In this document: in pieces, positions 43,517 to 51,849 of the stretch | Numbering within the stretch: position 1 is the first letter of the stretch | Layout of the letters: every line of letters begins with the position of its first letter | From: CADCWN01 sp039810045 | GTDB lineage: Bacteria; Chloroflexota; Chloroflexia; Thermomicrobiales; CADCWN01 | DNA: 64,000 bases | Reading direction: 5' to 3' | Assembly: GCA_039810045.1 (NCBI GenBank) | Contig: JBDHWF010000002.1 | Coordinates: 3,078-67,077 of the forward strand | The notes under the pieces: model-generated | Databases searched by the model: none | The model's input: only the letters and a program-made list of their open reading frames with translations | What the model was told of the DNA's origin: nothing | Position numbers and translations under genes: made by a program

Positions 43517-45271
43517 TCAGGCTATCGTGGCGATCTGCTGGCCGATAGTTACGGTGGCCCCTGTCGTCACCAGAATCTCGCTGACTGTGCCATCTTGCGG
43601 GGCGATAATCTCGTTCTCCATCTTCATCGCTTCAACCACGCAGAGTAGGTCGCCCGCCGCAACGGTAGCCCCTTGCTCAACGGCTACGCGCAACACGGTA
43701 CCCTGAATCGGACTGACAACGGTGCCGTTACTCGCGCCCCCACGTTTGCTGCGGCCAGTGGCACGCGGGCGGGCAGGAGCCGCGCCGTTGGTGGCGGGCG
43801 GTTGTGGTTCGTGAGGATCGGCAAAGAGGCGCACCGCGAATCGTTTGCCATTCACTTCCAGGGTATACTCATGGGCCGTGGTCGCTGGTTGCTCGGCAGC
43901 GGGCGGCAGCGTGGTCGCCGCCAGATCGCGGCCAATCCCATCGCGCTCGATCCAGTCGGTCGAGGCATCGCCCGCACTAAAGATCGGGTGGGCCAGTACC
44001 GTTTGGTGGAAGGCAATCGTTGAGGCAACCCCTTCGATCACGTACTCACCAAGCGCACGCTGGAGGCGCACAATGGCTTCGCCCCGGTCAGTGCCGCGTA
44101 CAATCAGCTTGGCGATCATCGAATCGTAGTGCGGTGAAATGACGAAACCCTGCTCGGCTGCCCCATCGATGCGCACCCCTGGCCCCCCCGGCTCTTTGTA
44201 GGTGGTGATCGTCCCTGGGGTAGGACTGAATCCCCTGGCGGGGTCTTCGGCGTTGATGCGGCACTCAATCGCGTGGCCCCGCAAGACGATATCGGCCTGT
44301 TGCCAGGGGAGCGTTTCGCCAGCGGCGATCCGCAGCTGCGCCTTGACCAGATCGATCCCCGTGACTTCCTCAGTCACTGTATGCTCAACCTGAATCCGGG
44401 TATTCATTTCCATGAAGTAGAAGTCGTTGTTGGTGTCAAGCAGGAATTCAAGCGTGCCAGCACCCTGGTAATCAACTGCCCGCGCTAACGCGACTGCTGC
44501 CTCGCCCATTCTGGCACGTAGGGCGTCGTCAACAGCCGGGGAGGGGGCTTCTTCAATCAGTTTCTGGTGTCGTCGCTGGACCGAACATTCGCGCTCCCCG
44601 AGATGTATCACATTGCCGTGCTGGTCGGCCAGCACCTGAATCTCGACGTGTTTGGGGGCTTCGATATATTTCTCCGCGTAGAGAATTGGGTTGTTGAAGA
44701 ACCGCTGACCCTCGCCAGCGGCAGCGGCGAAGGCCTCTGGTACGTCAGCAGCGGTGTGGGCAACGCGGAAGCCCCGGCCTCCCCCACCTCCCGCCGCCTT
44801 CAGGGCCAGGGGAAAGCCCCAAGTTGCGCCGATGTTGGCGGCTGCTTCGGCGTCTGGCACCGCCTGATTCGTTCCTGGTACGAGTGGCACGCCCGCTTTT
44901 TCCGCCAGGGCGCGGGCGGCGATCTTGTCGCCCATCGCGCTGATCGCCGCTGGTGGTGGCCCAACCCAGATCAAGCCTGCATCAAGGACAGCCTGCGCAA
45001 AGGCGGCATTCTCGGCCAGAAAGCCGTAGCCAGGGTGGACTGCCTCTGCGCCCGCTTGCTGGGCAATGGCGACGATCCCTGGCCCATTCAGGTATGGGCG
45101 GGTCGCTGTGCCTGCCTCAACGAGATAGGCGGCGTCGGCATAGCGCGTGTGGGGGGCGTCCTGCTCATCGGCCCCGTAGATCGCAATAGTGCTGATCCCG
45201 AGTTCGCGGCAGGCCCGCATCACCCGAATAGCGATCTCTCCGCGATTGGCAACCAGCAGCGTCCGAAACAT
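43517..45271 (-). CDS. Acyl-CoA carboxylase alpha chain (biotin carboxylase fused to BCCP)
   Basis: 584 residues. Biotin carboxylase with ATP-grasp motifs (KAAGGGGGRGFRV; EMNTRIQVEHTVTEEVTG), then a linker, then a biotinyl domain whose biotin Lys is in EAMKMENEI (about 550). It carboxylates biotin and feeds the beta chain. The fused layout equals actinobacterial AccA3/PccA. Operon order beta-epsilon-alpha on the minus strand; alpha starts 18 bp after the epsilon stop. Propionyl-CoA is the probable substrate given the mutase and MeaB genes, but acetyl-CoA is equally possible. Confidence 0.9.
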   Translation of the reverse strand: MFRTLLVANRGEIAIRVMRACRELGISTIAIYGADEQDAPHTRYADAAYLVEAGTATRPYLNGPGIVAIAQQAGAEAVHPGYGFLAENAAFAQAVLDAGLIWVGPPPAAISAMGDKIAARALAEKAGVPLVPGTNQAVPDAEAAANIGATWGFPLALKAAGGGGGRGFRVAHTAADVPEAFAAAAGEGQRFFNNPILYAEKYIEAPKHVEIQVLADQHGNVIHLGERECSVQRRHQKLIEEAPSPAVDDALRARMGEAAVALARAVDYQGAGTLEFLLDTNNDFYFMEMNTRIQVEHTVTEEVTGIDLVKAQLRIAAGETLPWQQADIVLRGHAIECRINAEDPARGFSPTPGTITTYKEPGGPGVRIDGAAEQGFVISPHYDSMIAKLIVRGTDRGEAIVRLQRALGEYVIEGVASTIAFHQTVLAHPIFSAGDASTDWIERDGIGRDLAATTLPPAAEQPATTAHEYTLEVNGKRFAVRLFADPHEPQPPATNGAAPARPRATGRSKRGGASNGTVVSPIQGTVLRVAVEQGATVAAGDLLCVVEAMKMENEIIAPQDGTVSEILVTTGATVTIGQQIATIA

Positions 45272-45289
45272 GGGGCTCCTTGGGGTGAC

Positions 45290-45523
45290 TTAGCGTGCAG
45301 TTGGCACGGCTTCATTTGGCCCAGGCAACAGGTGATCCCGTTTGTGTGCGTAACGCTGATGGCTGGCGATTCGCCCGGCCATTGCCCAGCGCGGAGTCCT
45401 TGGCAGCGGGGGAAGTGCTTCCTGCTGCATAGCGCGACGATGAGTGTACAGCACAGCAGCTATCGCTGCTGCTTCGGCGGCGGTTGGCGTTGGGGTCATT
45501 TGGATTGCCGGCTGCGCTTGCAT
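45290..45523 (-). CDS. Acyl-CoA carboxylase epsilon-like subunit
   Basis: 77 residues. MTPTPTAAEAAAIAAVLY then PRTPRWAMAGRIAS follows the pattern of actinobacterial carboxylase epsilon chains (NPTPEELAAL...PRSxWAxxxR), small subunits that bind beta and raise activity. It lies exactly between beta and alpha, the right place for it. ATG 45523 has GGAAAGG 5 nt upstream and begins 74 bp past the beta stop. Similarity is by eye and short, so the call is moderate. Confidence 0.6.
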   Translation of the reverse strand: MQAQPAIQMTPTPTAAEAAAIAAVLYTHRRAMQQEALPPLPRTPRWAMAGRIASHQRYAHKRDHLLPGPNEAVPTAR

Positions 45524-45597
45524 CTGAACCTTTCCGTCAATGTATGCTACCAGTGTCGGGCAGCATAGCTGTTCTTTCCCGCCCGTACGTGCTTGCG

Positions 45598-47169
45598 CTA
45601 CAGTGGAATATTGCCATGCTTGCGCGGTGGTGACAGCTCGCGCTTTGAACGGCAAAGTTCCAGGCCGCTGATCAGCCAGCGGCGGGTCTGGCTTGGCTCG
45701 ATCACGGCGTCGATATAACCACGCGCCGCTACCTCGTACGGATTAGCAAATCGCGCCCGATATTCTTCGGCGTAGGCGGCCGATTGCGCGGGGGGATCAG
45801 CGGCCTCCGCCAGTTCGCGGCGGAAGAGGAGGCCGACTGCCGCTTCTGCGCCCATAACGGCGACTTCGGCTTGCGGCCAGGCGGCGTTCAGGTCGGCCCC
45901 AATATGTTTCGAACACATTACGCAATATGCGCCGCCATAGGCTTTGCGCGTGATCACCGTTAGCTTTGGCACGGTCGCTTCAGAGAAGGCGTAGAGCAGT
46001 TTGGCCCCATGCCGGATAATCCCGCCATATTCTTGCGCGGTTCCTGGTAAGAACCCTGGCACGTCGACAAAGGTGATCAGCGGGATGTTGAACGCATCGC
46101 AGGTGCGAACAAACCGTGCGGCTTTCTCGGAGGCATTAATATCGAGCGTCCCCGCCAGATGGCGTGGCTGGTTCGCCACAATGCCCACGGCATGGCCCGC
46201 CAGCCGCGCATAGCCGATGACGATATTCGGGGCATAGCGTGCCTGAACTTCAAAGAAGTCGCCATCGTCAACGACGCGCTCGATCACATCGAGGATATCG
46301 TAGGGCTTATTACTTTGCTCAGGAATCAGCGTGTCCAGTTCGGGGTCGGCGCGGTCGGGGTCATCCGTTGGCGGGAAGTACGGCGCATCTTCCAGGTTGT
46401 TGCTCGGCAGGAAGGAGAGGAGGGCGCGAGTTTGGGCGAACAGTTCTTCTTCGTCAGCAGCGGCGAAGTGGGCGACTCCGCTGGTGCTGTTGTGGGTACT
46501 GGCCCCGCCAAGTTCCTCCTGGGTCACGGTTTCGCCAGTGACTGTCTTGATGATCTCCGGGCCAGTAATGAACATCTGCGAGATCCCTTCGACCATCAGA
46601 ATAAAGTCGGTCATCGCGGGAGAATAGACTGCCCCGCCCGCACAGGGCCCAGCGATCACCGAGATCTGTGGAATCACGCCCGATGCCTGCACATTGCGGT
46701 GGAAGATATCGGCGTATCCCGCCAGAGCCACGACCCCTTCCTGGATCCGTGCACCACCAGAATCGTTGATCCCGATCATCGGTACACCGAGCTTCAGGGC
46801 CAGATCCATCACTTTGACCACTTTTTCGGCAAAGACCTCGCCCAACGAGCCACCGAAGATCGTGAAATCCTGAGAGAAGACGCAGACTTTGCGGCCCGCA
46901 ATCGTGCCATAGCCAGTCACGACGCCATCGCCGAATGGGCGGCGTTCTTCCAGCCCAAAGTTGTAGGAGCGGTGTTGGGCGAGAGCGTCGAACTCGACAA
47001 ATGAGCCAGGGTCAAGGAGCAGATCGATCCGTTCGCGGGCTGTCAGCTTGCCGCGCTTGTGCTGACGCTCAGCCCCGGCTGGATCTTCGGTGGTGGCCCG
47101 CGTGATCAACTCACGGAACTGGTCGATTTTGCGTTCGGGGTCCTGGCGCACCGTCTCCTGATCGTCCAT
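45598..47169 (-). CDS. Acyl-CoA carboxylase beta chain (carboxyltransferase)
   Basis: 523 residues, the usual size. N-terminal half: KLTARERIDLLLDPGSFVE, NDSGGARIQEGV and the oxyanion stretch GPCAGGAVYSPA; C-terminal half: FVDVPGFLPGTAQEYGGIIRHGAKLLYAF and KAYGGAYCVM. It transfers the carboxyl from biotin to an acyl-CoA. ATG 47169 has GGAGG 3 nt upstream; a TTG 24 bp earlier lacks a site. Upstream is a small gene of unknown function 33 bp away in the same direction. Confidence 0.92.
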   Translation of the reverse strand: MDDQETVRQDPERKIDQFRELITRATTEDPAGAERQHKRGKLTARERIDLLLDPGSFVEFDALAQHRSYNFGLEERRPFGDGVVTGYGTIAGRKVCVFSQDFTIFGGSLGEVFAEKVVKVMDLALKLGVPMIGINDSGGARIQEGVVALAGYADIFHRNVQASGVIPQISVIAGPCAGGAVYSPAMTDFILMVEGISQMFITGPEIIKTVTGETVTQEELGGASTHNSTSGVAHFAAADEEELFAQTRALLSFLPSNNLEDAPYFPPTDDPDRADPELDTLIPEQSNKPYDILDVIERVVDDGDFFEVQARYAPNIVIGYARLAGHAVGIVANQPRHLAGTLDINASEKAARFVRTCDAFNIPLITFVDVPGFLPGTAQEYGGIIRHGAKLLYAFSEATVPKLTVITRKAYGGAYCVMCSKHIGADLNAAWPQAEVAVMGAEAAVGLLFRRELAEAADPPAQSAAYAEEYRARFANPYEVAARGYIDAVIEPSQTRRWLISGLELCRSKRELSPPRKHGNIPL

Positions 47170-47202
47170 ATCCCTCCGGGTGGTGATAAGCAACGACGGT
47201 CG

Positions 47203-47682
47203 TTAGTGTTCTCTTTTGCGCCCTAGCTTTTTCCACCAGGGCGGTTTCTCGGCTGGGGGCGGGGTTAGCGTTGATCTTGTTGGCGCTGGTTCCCCACTGA
47301 GAATCCGGGCGCGGCGGGCAGTTTCCGCCACTGCTTCTTCTGCCCCGCTGACCCCACCCCCTGCGGCGGTCAGTGCCGTCGCGTTCGGCACTGGCAGATA
47401 TTTGCTCTCGCCAAGGGGTAGCCCGGCGGCGCGTAGAAGTTCCACGCGGACGCGCTCGGCGTGTTCTGGTGCGGCAAAATAATAACCGATCACCTGCCAG
47501 AGTTGCTGGACAGCCTCAGCGTAGTCCGCTACCTGATGTCGTACTACGAATTGCCGTCCGCGATGGGCTGTCGCCTCGAAGCCATAAGCGATCTCCCATT
47601 GTTCACCCACCTGGCGAAGCATGGCGACGTTATCATCCTCGCTCCAGATAAACTCAGTTGGCGGTGTTCGTTGTTCAGTCAT
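47203..47682 (-). CDS. Hypothetical protein upstream of the carboxylase operon
   Basis: 159 residues, soluble, no known motif. The first ~75 residues look globular (FIWSEDDNVAMLRQVGEQWEIAYGFEA, then AVQQLWQVIGYYFAAPEHAERVRVELL). The C-terminal part is Ala/Pro-rich and ends with a basic PPWWKKLGRKREH. Start ATG 47682 has only a weak GGGAT site. Its position 33 bp before the beta gene suggests cotranscription, but there is no sequence link to carboxylation. Confidence 0.6.
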   Translation of the reverse strand: MTEQRTPPTEFIWSEDDNVAMLRQVGEQWEIAYGFEATAHRGRQFVVRHQVADYAEAVQQLWQVIGYYFAAPEHAERVRVELLRAAGLPLGESKYLPVPNATALTAAGGGVSGAEEAVAETARRARILSGEPAPTRSTLTPPPAEKPPWWKKLGRKREH

Positions 47683-47779
47683 GATTATCCCGCACTACCT
47701 CGTTGCTCACGTCGTCTGGCATCATAGGCGATTAAGGTGATCCGACGCAAAGCCACCACCAGCAGCACCCTGAATTGTC

Positions 47780-47808
47780 TTGAAAGATAGAACCCTTTCA
47801 TGTAGGAT
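47780..47808 (+). promoter_or_regulatory. clpP promoter
   Basis: TTGAAA (47780-47785), 17-bp spacer, TAGGAT (47803-47808), about 50 bp before the clpP start. Spacing is optimal for the housekeeping sigma factor. Confidence 0.6.
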
Positions 47809-47859
47809 AGTAAAGTAACAACGCTGGGGTGTTGCGCTGGAAGTGAGGAGGCATTGGGA

Positions 47860-48492
47860 ATGCGACAGTCAATGCAGCGTGTGCCATATGTGACTGAAGA
47901 ATCGAGTCGTGGTGAGCGCGTTTATGATGTCTATTCACGGCTCCTGAAAGATCGAATTATCTATCTGGGGACGCCGATTGATGATCAGATCGCCAACGTG
48001 ATCGTGGCGCAGTTGATCTTTCTGGCGGGCGAAGACCCGAAGCGCGACATTTCGATCTATATCAATTGTCCTGGTGGGCAGGTCTATTCGGGGCTGGCGA
48101 TTTACGATACGATGCAGTTTATCTCCTGCGATGTTGCTACGTACTGTGTGGGCATGGCGGCGTCGATGGGCGCGGTGATTTTGATGGCTGGTACGAAGGG
48201 CAAGCGCCAGGCTTTGCAGAACGCGCGGGTGGTGTTGCACCAGGGGTCCACGGGCTTTCAGGGGGCGATCCCCGATGTGGAGATTCAGGCCCGTGAATCG
48301 CTGCGCCTGTCGAAGACAATGAATGCGCTGATGGCGCTGCACACCGGGCAAACTGAGGAGAAGATGCACCAGGATACCTTGCGTGACTATTACATGACGG
48401 CTGAAGAAGCGCGCGCGTATGGCGTGATCGACAATGTTATCAACGGTACGGGCGATGGACAGTCATTGCCGAACACGACCACTACAGGCTGA
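47860..48492 (+). CDS. clpP: ATP-dependent Clp protease proteolytic subunit
   Basis: 210 residues. Catalytic Ser in CVGMAASMGA, His in VVLHQGS and the family oligomer core (IYINCPGGQVYSGLAIYDTM) are all present. It forms the tetradecameric protease chamber served by ClpX/ClpC ATPases. ATG 47860 lies 8 nt after GGAGG; a TTG six bases earlier is too close. Followed by a strong terminator, so monocistronic and not linked to clpX. The Clp ATPase at 30.7-33.2 kb is a possible partner. Confidence 0.94.
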   Translation: MRQSMQRVPYVTEESSRGERVYDVYSRLLKDRIIYLGTPIDDQIANVIVAQLIFLAGEDPKRDISIYINCPGGQVYSGLAIYDTMQFISCDVATYCVGMAASMGAVILMAGTKGKRQALQNARVVLHQGSTGFQGAIPDVEIQARESLRLSKTMNALMALHTGQTEEKMHQDTLRDYYMTAEEARAYGVIDNVINGTGDGQSLPNTTTTG

Positions 48493-48518
48493 GGCGAAAT
48501 CGATCATGATCGCACTGT

Positions 48519-48546
48519 AAGGGGGAGGCCGTTTGGCCTCCCCCTT
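48519..48546. terminator. Bidirectional terminator between clpP and ridA
   Basis: Perfect 12-bp stem (AAGGGGGAGGCC and complement) with GTTT loop. A-rich and T-rich ends let it work both ways. Confidence 0.8.
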
Positions 48547-48580
48547 GCGCATTGCGGATCTATCTTTGCTGAGTGAGCTG

Positions 48581-48964
48581 CTACGAGAGCAGTGCGACGC
48601 ATTCGACTTCAACCTGGGCTCCGGCTGGCAGGCGGGCGGCCTGGACAGTGCTGCGGGCCGGTGGCTGGTCAGTGAAATAGCGGGCATAGACGGTGTTGAA
48701 CGCGGCGAAATCATCGAGGTTGGCGAGGAAGCAGGTGGTCTTCACGACCTGACCGAAGCTGCTGCCTGCCTCGGCGAGGACGGCCCCCAGGTTTTCCATC
48801 ACGCGCTCAGTCTGGGCGGTAATATCGCCCTCAACCAGCTTGCCCGTGGCGGGGTCAAGGGGGATCTGACCAGCAGTAAAGAGTAGGCCGCTGGTGCTGA
48901 TCGCCTGCGAGTAAGGGCCAATTGCGGCTGGGGCTTTGCTGGTAGCGATTACGTTCTTGGGCAT
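48581..48964 (-). CDS. ridA: RidA family enamine/imine deaminase
   Basis: 127 residues. Family landmarks: KAPAAIGPYSQAI, LFTAGQIPLDPATGKLV, TERVMENLGAVLAEAGSSFGQVVKTTCFLAN and ARSTVQAARLPAGAQVEVECVAL, including the conserved Arg and Glu of the pocket. RidA hydrolyses reactive enamines made by PLP enzymes. ATG 48964 has AGGAAGGA about 10 nt upstream. Monocistronic. Confidence 0.92.
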   Translation of the reverse strand: MPKNVIATSKAPAAIGPYSQAISTSGLLFTAGQIPLDPATGKLVEGDITAQTERVMENLGAVLAEAGSSFGQVVKTTCFLANLDDFAAFNTVYARYFTDQPPARSTVQAARLPAGAQVEVECVALLS

Positions 48965-49073
48965 TCCGCCATCCTTCCTGTGCATTGCTGTCGGGTATCC
49001 ATTGCTGCCAACTGTTGGCAGTGCCTCTATCCTAGCCGAGTAGTGCGGTCTACGGCAAGTTGCTTATCATTGC

Positions 49074-50207
49074 TCACGAGTGGGCAAGCTGGTCATCTGC
49101 GGTTTGGACTGTGCGGGTCTTCCTGAACCCCAACCGTCGCCCAAACCAGAGTGCGACATAGACCAGCGCAACCAGAGCTGGCACCTCGATCAGCGGGCCG
49201 ATCACTGCCGCTAATGCTTCGCCACTCGCGATACCGAAGATACCAACCGCCACCGCGATCGCTAATTCAAAGTTGTTCCCAGCAGCCGTAAAGGCGAGGG
49301 TTGTTGTCTGATCGTAGGGGAAGCCTGCCCGCCAGCCCCACCAGAACGCAACCCCGAACATGATCGCGAAGTAGACCAGGAGCGGCAGGGCCACTCGCAG
49401 TACGTCGCTCGGACGCTCCATGATCGTTTTCCCTTGCAAACTGAACATGATGACGATGGTGAAAAGCAGGGCGATCAGCGCAGTTGGCGCGATCTTGGGC
49501 ATTGCTATGCCATCGTACCATGCCCGCCCCTTGAGGCGTAGACCAACCAATCGGCTGATTACTCCGGCGAGGAGGGGGATACCCAAGAAGATCAGGACGC
49601 TCGTTGCGACCGCGCCAAAGCCGATTGGTACTGTCTGGGCAGCGCCTAGGCCGAGCCAGACCGGGAAGACTGCCAGAAAGAGATAGGCATAGAAAGCATA
49701 CGTCACTACTTGAAAGACGCTGTTAAGGGCGACCAGCACGGCGGCGTGTTCGTTGCTGCCGCCCGCCAACTGATTCCAGATCAGGACCATCGCGATACAA
49801 CGGGCCAAGCCAACGAGAATCAGCCCAGTGCGGTAGTTCGGGTAATCGGGGAGAAAGAGCCAGGCCAGGGCGAACATTAGGACTGGCCCGATAATCCAGT
49901 TGAGCAGCAGCGAAACACCAAAGAGTCGCCATGCGCTGCCGATATGCCGCAATTCCTCATATTTCACGCGGGCCAATACCGGGTACATCATCCAGAGCAG
50001 GCCGAGGGCGATTGGTAGCGATACTGTGCCTACCCGCAGCCGATCAAGCAGTGTGGGCAATCCTGGCACCCACGCGCCCAACCCCAGGCCCAGCGCCATC
50101 GCCAGCAAGATCCAGAGCGGCAGAAAGCGGTCGAGCCAGGAGAGCCGTGCTACGACATCGCGCACCGTTGTAGGCTCTTCTCTTGTTTGCAGCGCGTCAC
50201 TGACCAT
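49074..50207 (-). CDS. acr3: Arsenite efflux transporter, ACR3 family
   Basis: 377 residues, ten predicted membrane helices. The conserved Cys of ACR3 transporters sits in LVGLARCIAMVLIWNQLAGG, and AGNNFELAIAV marks the late conserved helix. It exports As(III) using the proton motive force. ATG 50207 has AAGGGA upstream; a longer frame adds 19 residues across the operator. Directly downstream of arsR with an ATCAA-N6-TTGAT repeat between them, so arsenic-induced control is likely. Confidence 0.92.
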   Translation of the reverse strand: MVSDALQTREEPTTVRDVVARLSWLDRFLPLWILLAMALGLGLGAWVPGLPTLLDRLRVGTVSLPIALGLLWMMYPVLARVKYEELRHIGSAWRLFGVSLLLNWIIGPVLMFALAWLFLPDYPNYRTGLILVGLARCIAMVLIWNQLAGGSNEHAAVLVALNSVFQVVTYAFYAYLFLAVFPVWLGLGAAQTVPIGFGAVATSVLIFLGIPLLAGVISRLVGLRLKGRAWYDGIAMPKIAPTALIALLFTIVIMFSLQGKTIMERPSDVLRVALPLLVYFAIMFGVAFWWGWRAGFPYDQTTTLAFTAAGNNFELAIAVAVGIFGIASGEALAAVIGPLIEVPALVALVYVALWFGRRLGFRKTRTVQTADDQLAHS

Positions 50208-50240
50208 GCCGTTCCCTTCTGCTCTCCCATAGCACGATAC

Positions 50241-50256
50241 ATCAATGGATATTGAT
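50241..50256. promoter_or_regulatory. ArsR-type operator before acr3
   Basis: ATCAA-N6-TTGAT within ATCAATGGATATTGAT, the classic ArsR/SmtB half-site pair. It lies between arsR and acr3, 34 bp before the acr3 start, implying acr3 has its own repressed promoter besides readthrough from arsR. Confidence 0.65.
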
Positions 50257-50297
50257 ATGATCAAGCGCGGGTTGCCACAATACTCCGCAGCAATGCG

Positions 50298-50648
50298 CTA
50301 CTCGCAGTTGGCAGGTGTTGGGTCAAAATTGTCGAGGCTGAGCAGGCGATCAACCTGCTCGCGCAGGGCCGCGGCGGTTGCTGGCACCAACGTATAGTAG
50401 GCCCAACGTGCATCTTCGCCGCGCCGATCCTGCACTAGTCCCGCCCGTTTTAGTACGCCGAGATGGTATGAACAGGTACTCTGTGGCAACGCGAGTGTAG
50501 TCATCAGGTCGCAGACACAATGCTCTCGTTGGGCGAGCAACGCAACAATCGTCAGGCGCAGTGGGTCGCTGAGCGCCTTCAGGGTTGAGGCGAGCGGCAT
50601 GAACTCTGCGCGTTGCTCGATAGCTGACGCTAACTGTAGTGTTACCAC
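50298..50648 (-). CDS. arsR: ArsR family arsenic-responsive repressor
   Basis: 116 residues. Winged helix LKALSDPLRLTIVALLAQREHCVCDLMTTLALPQSTCSYHLGVLKRAGLV with the As-binding pair in HCVCDL (helix 3) and a third Cys in STCSYH near it. As(III) binding releases DNA. GTG 50648 has GAGGG about 9 nt upstream; TTG 50681 and ATG 50600 are alternatives. Precedes acr3 in the same direction. Confidence 0.9.
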   Translation of the reverse strand: MVTLQLASAIEQRAEFMPLASTLKALSDPLRLTIVALLAQREHCVCDLMTTLALPQSTCSYHLGVLKRAGLVQDRRGEDARWAYYTLVPATAAALREQVDRLLSLDNFDPTPANCE

Positions 50649-50753
50649 GTGGCAATTGCCCTCAACTGCTCGATATATCAAGATCTACCGATAGAATTTT
50701 AGCGTGTGTGAAGATGCAGCACAAGGCGATCGGGCCGCTATCTGCGCGGGGGA

Positions 50754-50795
50754 AACGCGAGTGGCAACACGCATGAGCGCGTTGCCACTCGCGTT
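50754..50795 (-). terminator. Hairpin terminator after the aquaporin gene
   Basis: Perfect 15-bp stem (AACGCGAGTGGCAAC and complement) with a 12-nt loop, 24 bp beyond the aquaporin stop, followed by TTTCC on the minus strand. It separates the aquaporin transcript from arsR. Confidence 0.7.
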
Positions 50796-50818
50796 GTTGC
50801 GTCGGTCGGGTACAGCGG

Positions 50819-51583
50819 TTAGCGGCGTCGGGCAGCCGCGCGACCTGATGATGAATTCGTGCGTTGTGGGCGGTCTGGCGTTTGCACGTTCGTCACTTCT
50901 TCAGGTATTGGCTGGTCGTCAAGCATCGTGAACATATAGACCAAGGCAGCGAGTGCGGCCCCAATAAATGGCCCCACCCAGTAAACCCAGGCGGCGGTCC
51001 ACTCTTGCTGTACCAGCATCGGACCAAACGAGCGGGCTGGGTTCATCGCTGCGCCGCTGATTCCGCCGCCCATATAGATGTCGGCGGTGATCGTCAGGCC
51101 AATTACCAGCCCCGCGATGCCGATTGGGCCGCGCTTATCAACGGCGACCCCAAAGATGACGAACATCAGGAAGAAGGTCAGGACAATTTCTGCAACCAAT
51201 GCTTGCCAGTCTTGAATCCCAGTCCCAGGGAGCGTCGCCCCTAATTTTACCGGGTCGACCATGCTTGCTGGGAGGCTGGCCTTCAGCACTGCCGCTGCGG
51301 CTACCGCCCCTAACAGTTCGGCGATCATAAAGAATATGCCGCGCACTAGTGACAGCTTGCCCGCGATCATCAGCCCCAACGCTACTGCCGGGTTATATAC
51401 GCCACCAGAGATATGCCCCCCTGCGGCGACCATCACGGCAATTGCCAGGCCATGCGCCAGGCCAATGGCGACCAGATCTTTGCCCTGTGTCAGAATAATC
51501 GCCCCAGCTCCAAGGAAAATCAGGGCGAATGTCCCGATAAACTCCATCACTAATGCCGCAACATCTTTGCGTCCGTTTACCAT
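50819..51583 (-). CDS. MIP family aquaporin/aquaglyceroporin
   Basis: 254 residues, six helices with both NPA loops (GGVYNPAVA, about 62-70; SGAAMNPARS, about 180-189) and a basic, Arg-rich C-terminal tail. MIP channels pass water, glycerol or metalloids. The residue string before the first NPA (GHISGGVYNP) and its position next to arsR-acr3 suggest As(III) permeation as in AqpS, but selectivity cannot be read here. ATG 51583 lies 7 nt after GGAGGA. It has its own terminator, so it is a separate transcript. Confidence 0.88.
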   Translation of the reverse strand: MVNGRKDVAALVMEFIGTFALIFLGAGAIILTQGKDLVAIGLAHGLAIAVMVAAGGHISGGVYNPAVALGLMIAGKLSLVRGIFFMIAELLGAVAAAAVLKASLPASMVDPVKLGATLPGTGIQDWQALVAEIVLTFFLMFVIFGVAVDKRGPIGIAGLVIGLTITADIYMGGGISGAAMNPARSFGPMLVQQEWTAAWVYWVGPFIGAALAALVYMFTMLDDQPIPEEVTNVQTPDRPQRTNSSSGRAAARRR

Positions 51584-51849
51584 CCTTGCTCCTCCATCTT
51601 CATCATCAGTGTCGCTTCTCAGACCCACCTATGAATGAGGATTACCCACCCGAACACCGCCACCCCGAATCAGCACAAAATATGCCACCCTGAATTCCCT
51701 TTGGCCCGCGAAGGTGGTGGACGGCGTGGCGATTGCTTGTTACACTCCGTCGCGAATACTGAGTGTACGTATACTCTCATGGTATCATAGATCCAGCCAC
51801 CCTTGCTAGACCAGACAGGCTTCTCTGGCAGGGAGAAAGGGATTTCTGG

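Noticed and set aside
44567..45568. Plus-strand open frame of about 330 residues across the carboxylase alpha and epsilon genes
   Set aside because: Low-information composition; both overlapped minus-strand genes carry family motifs and ribosome sites.
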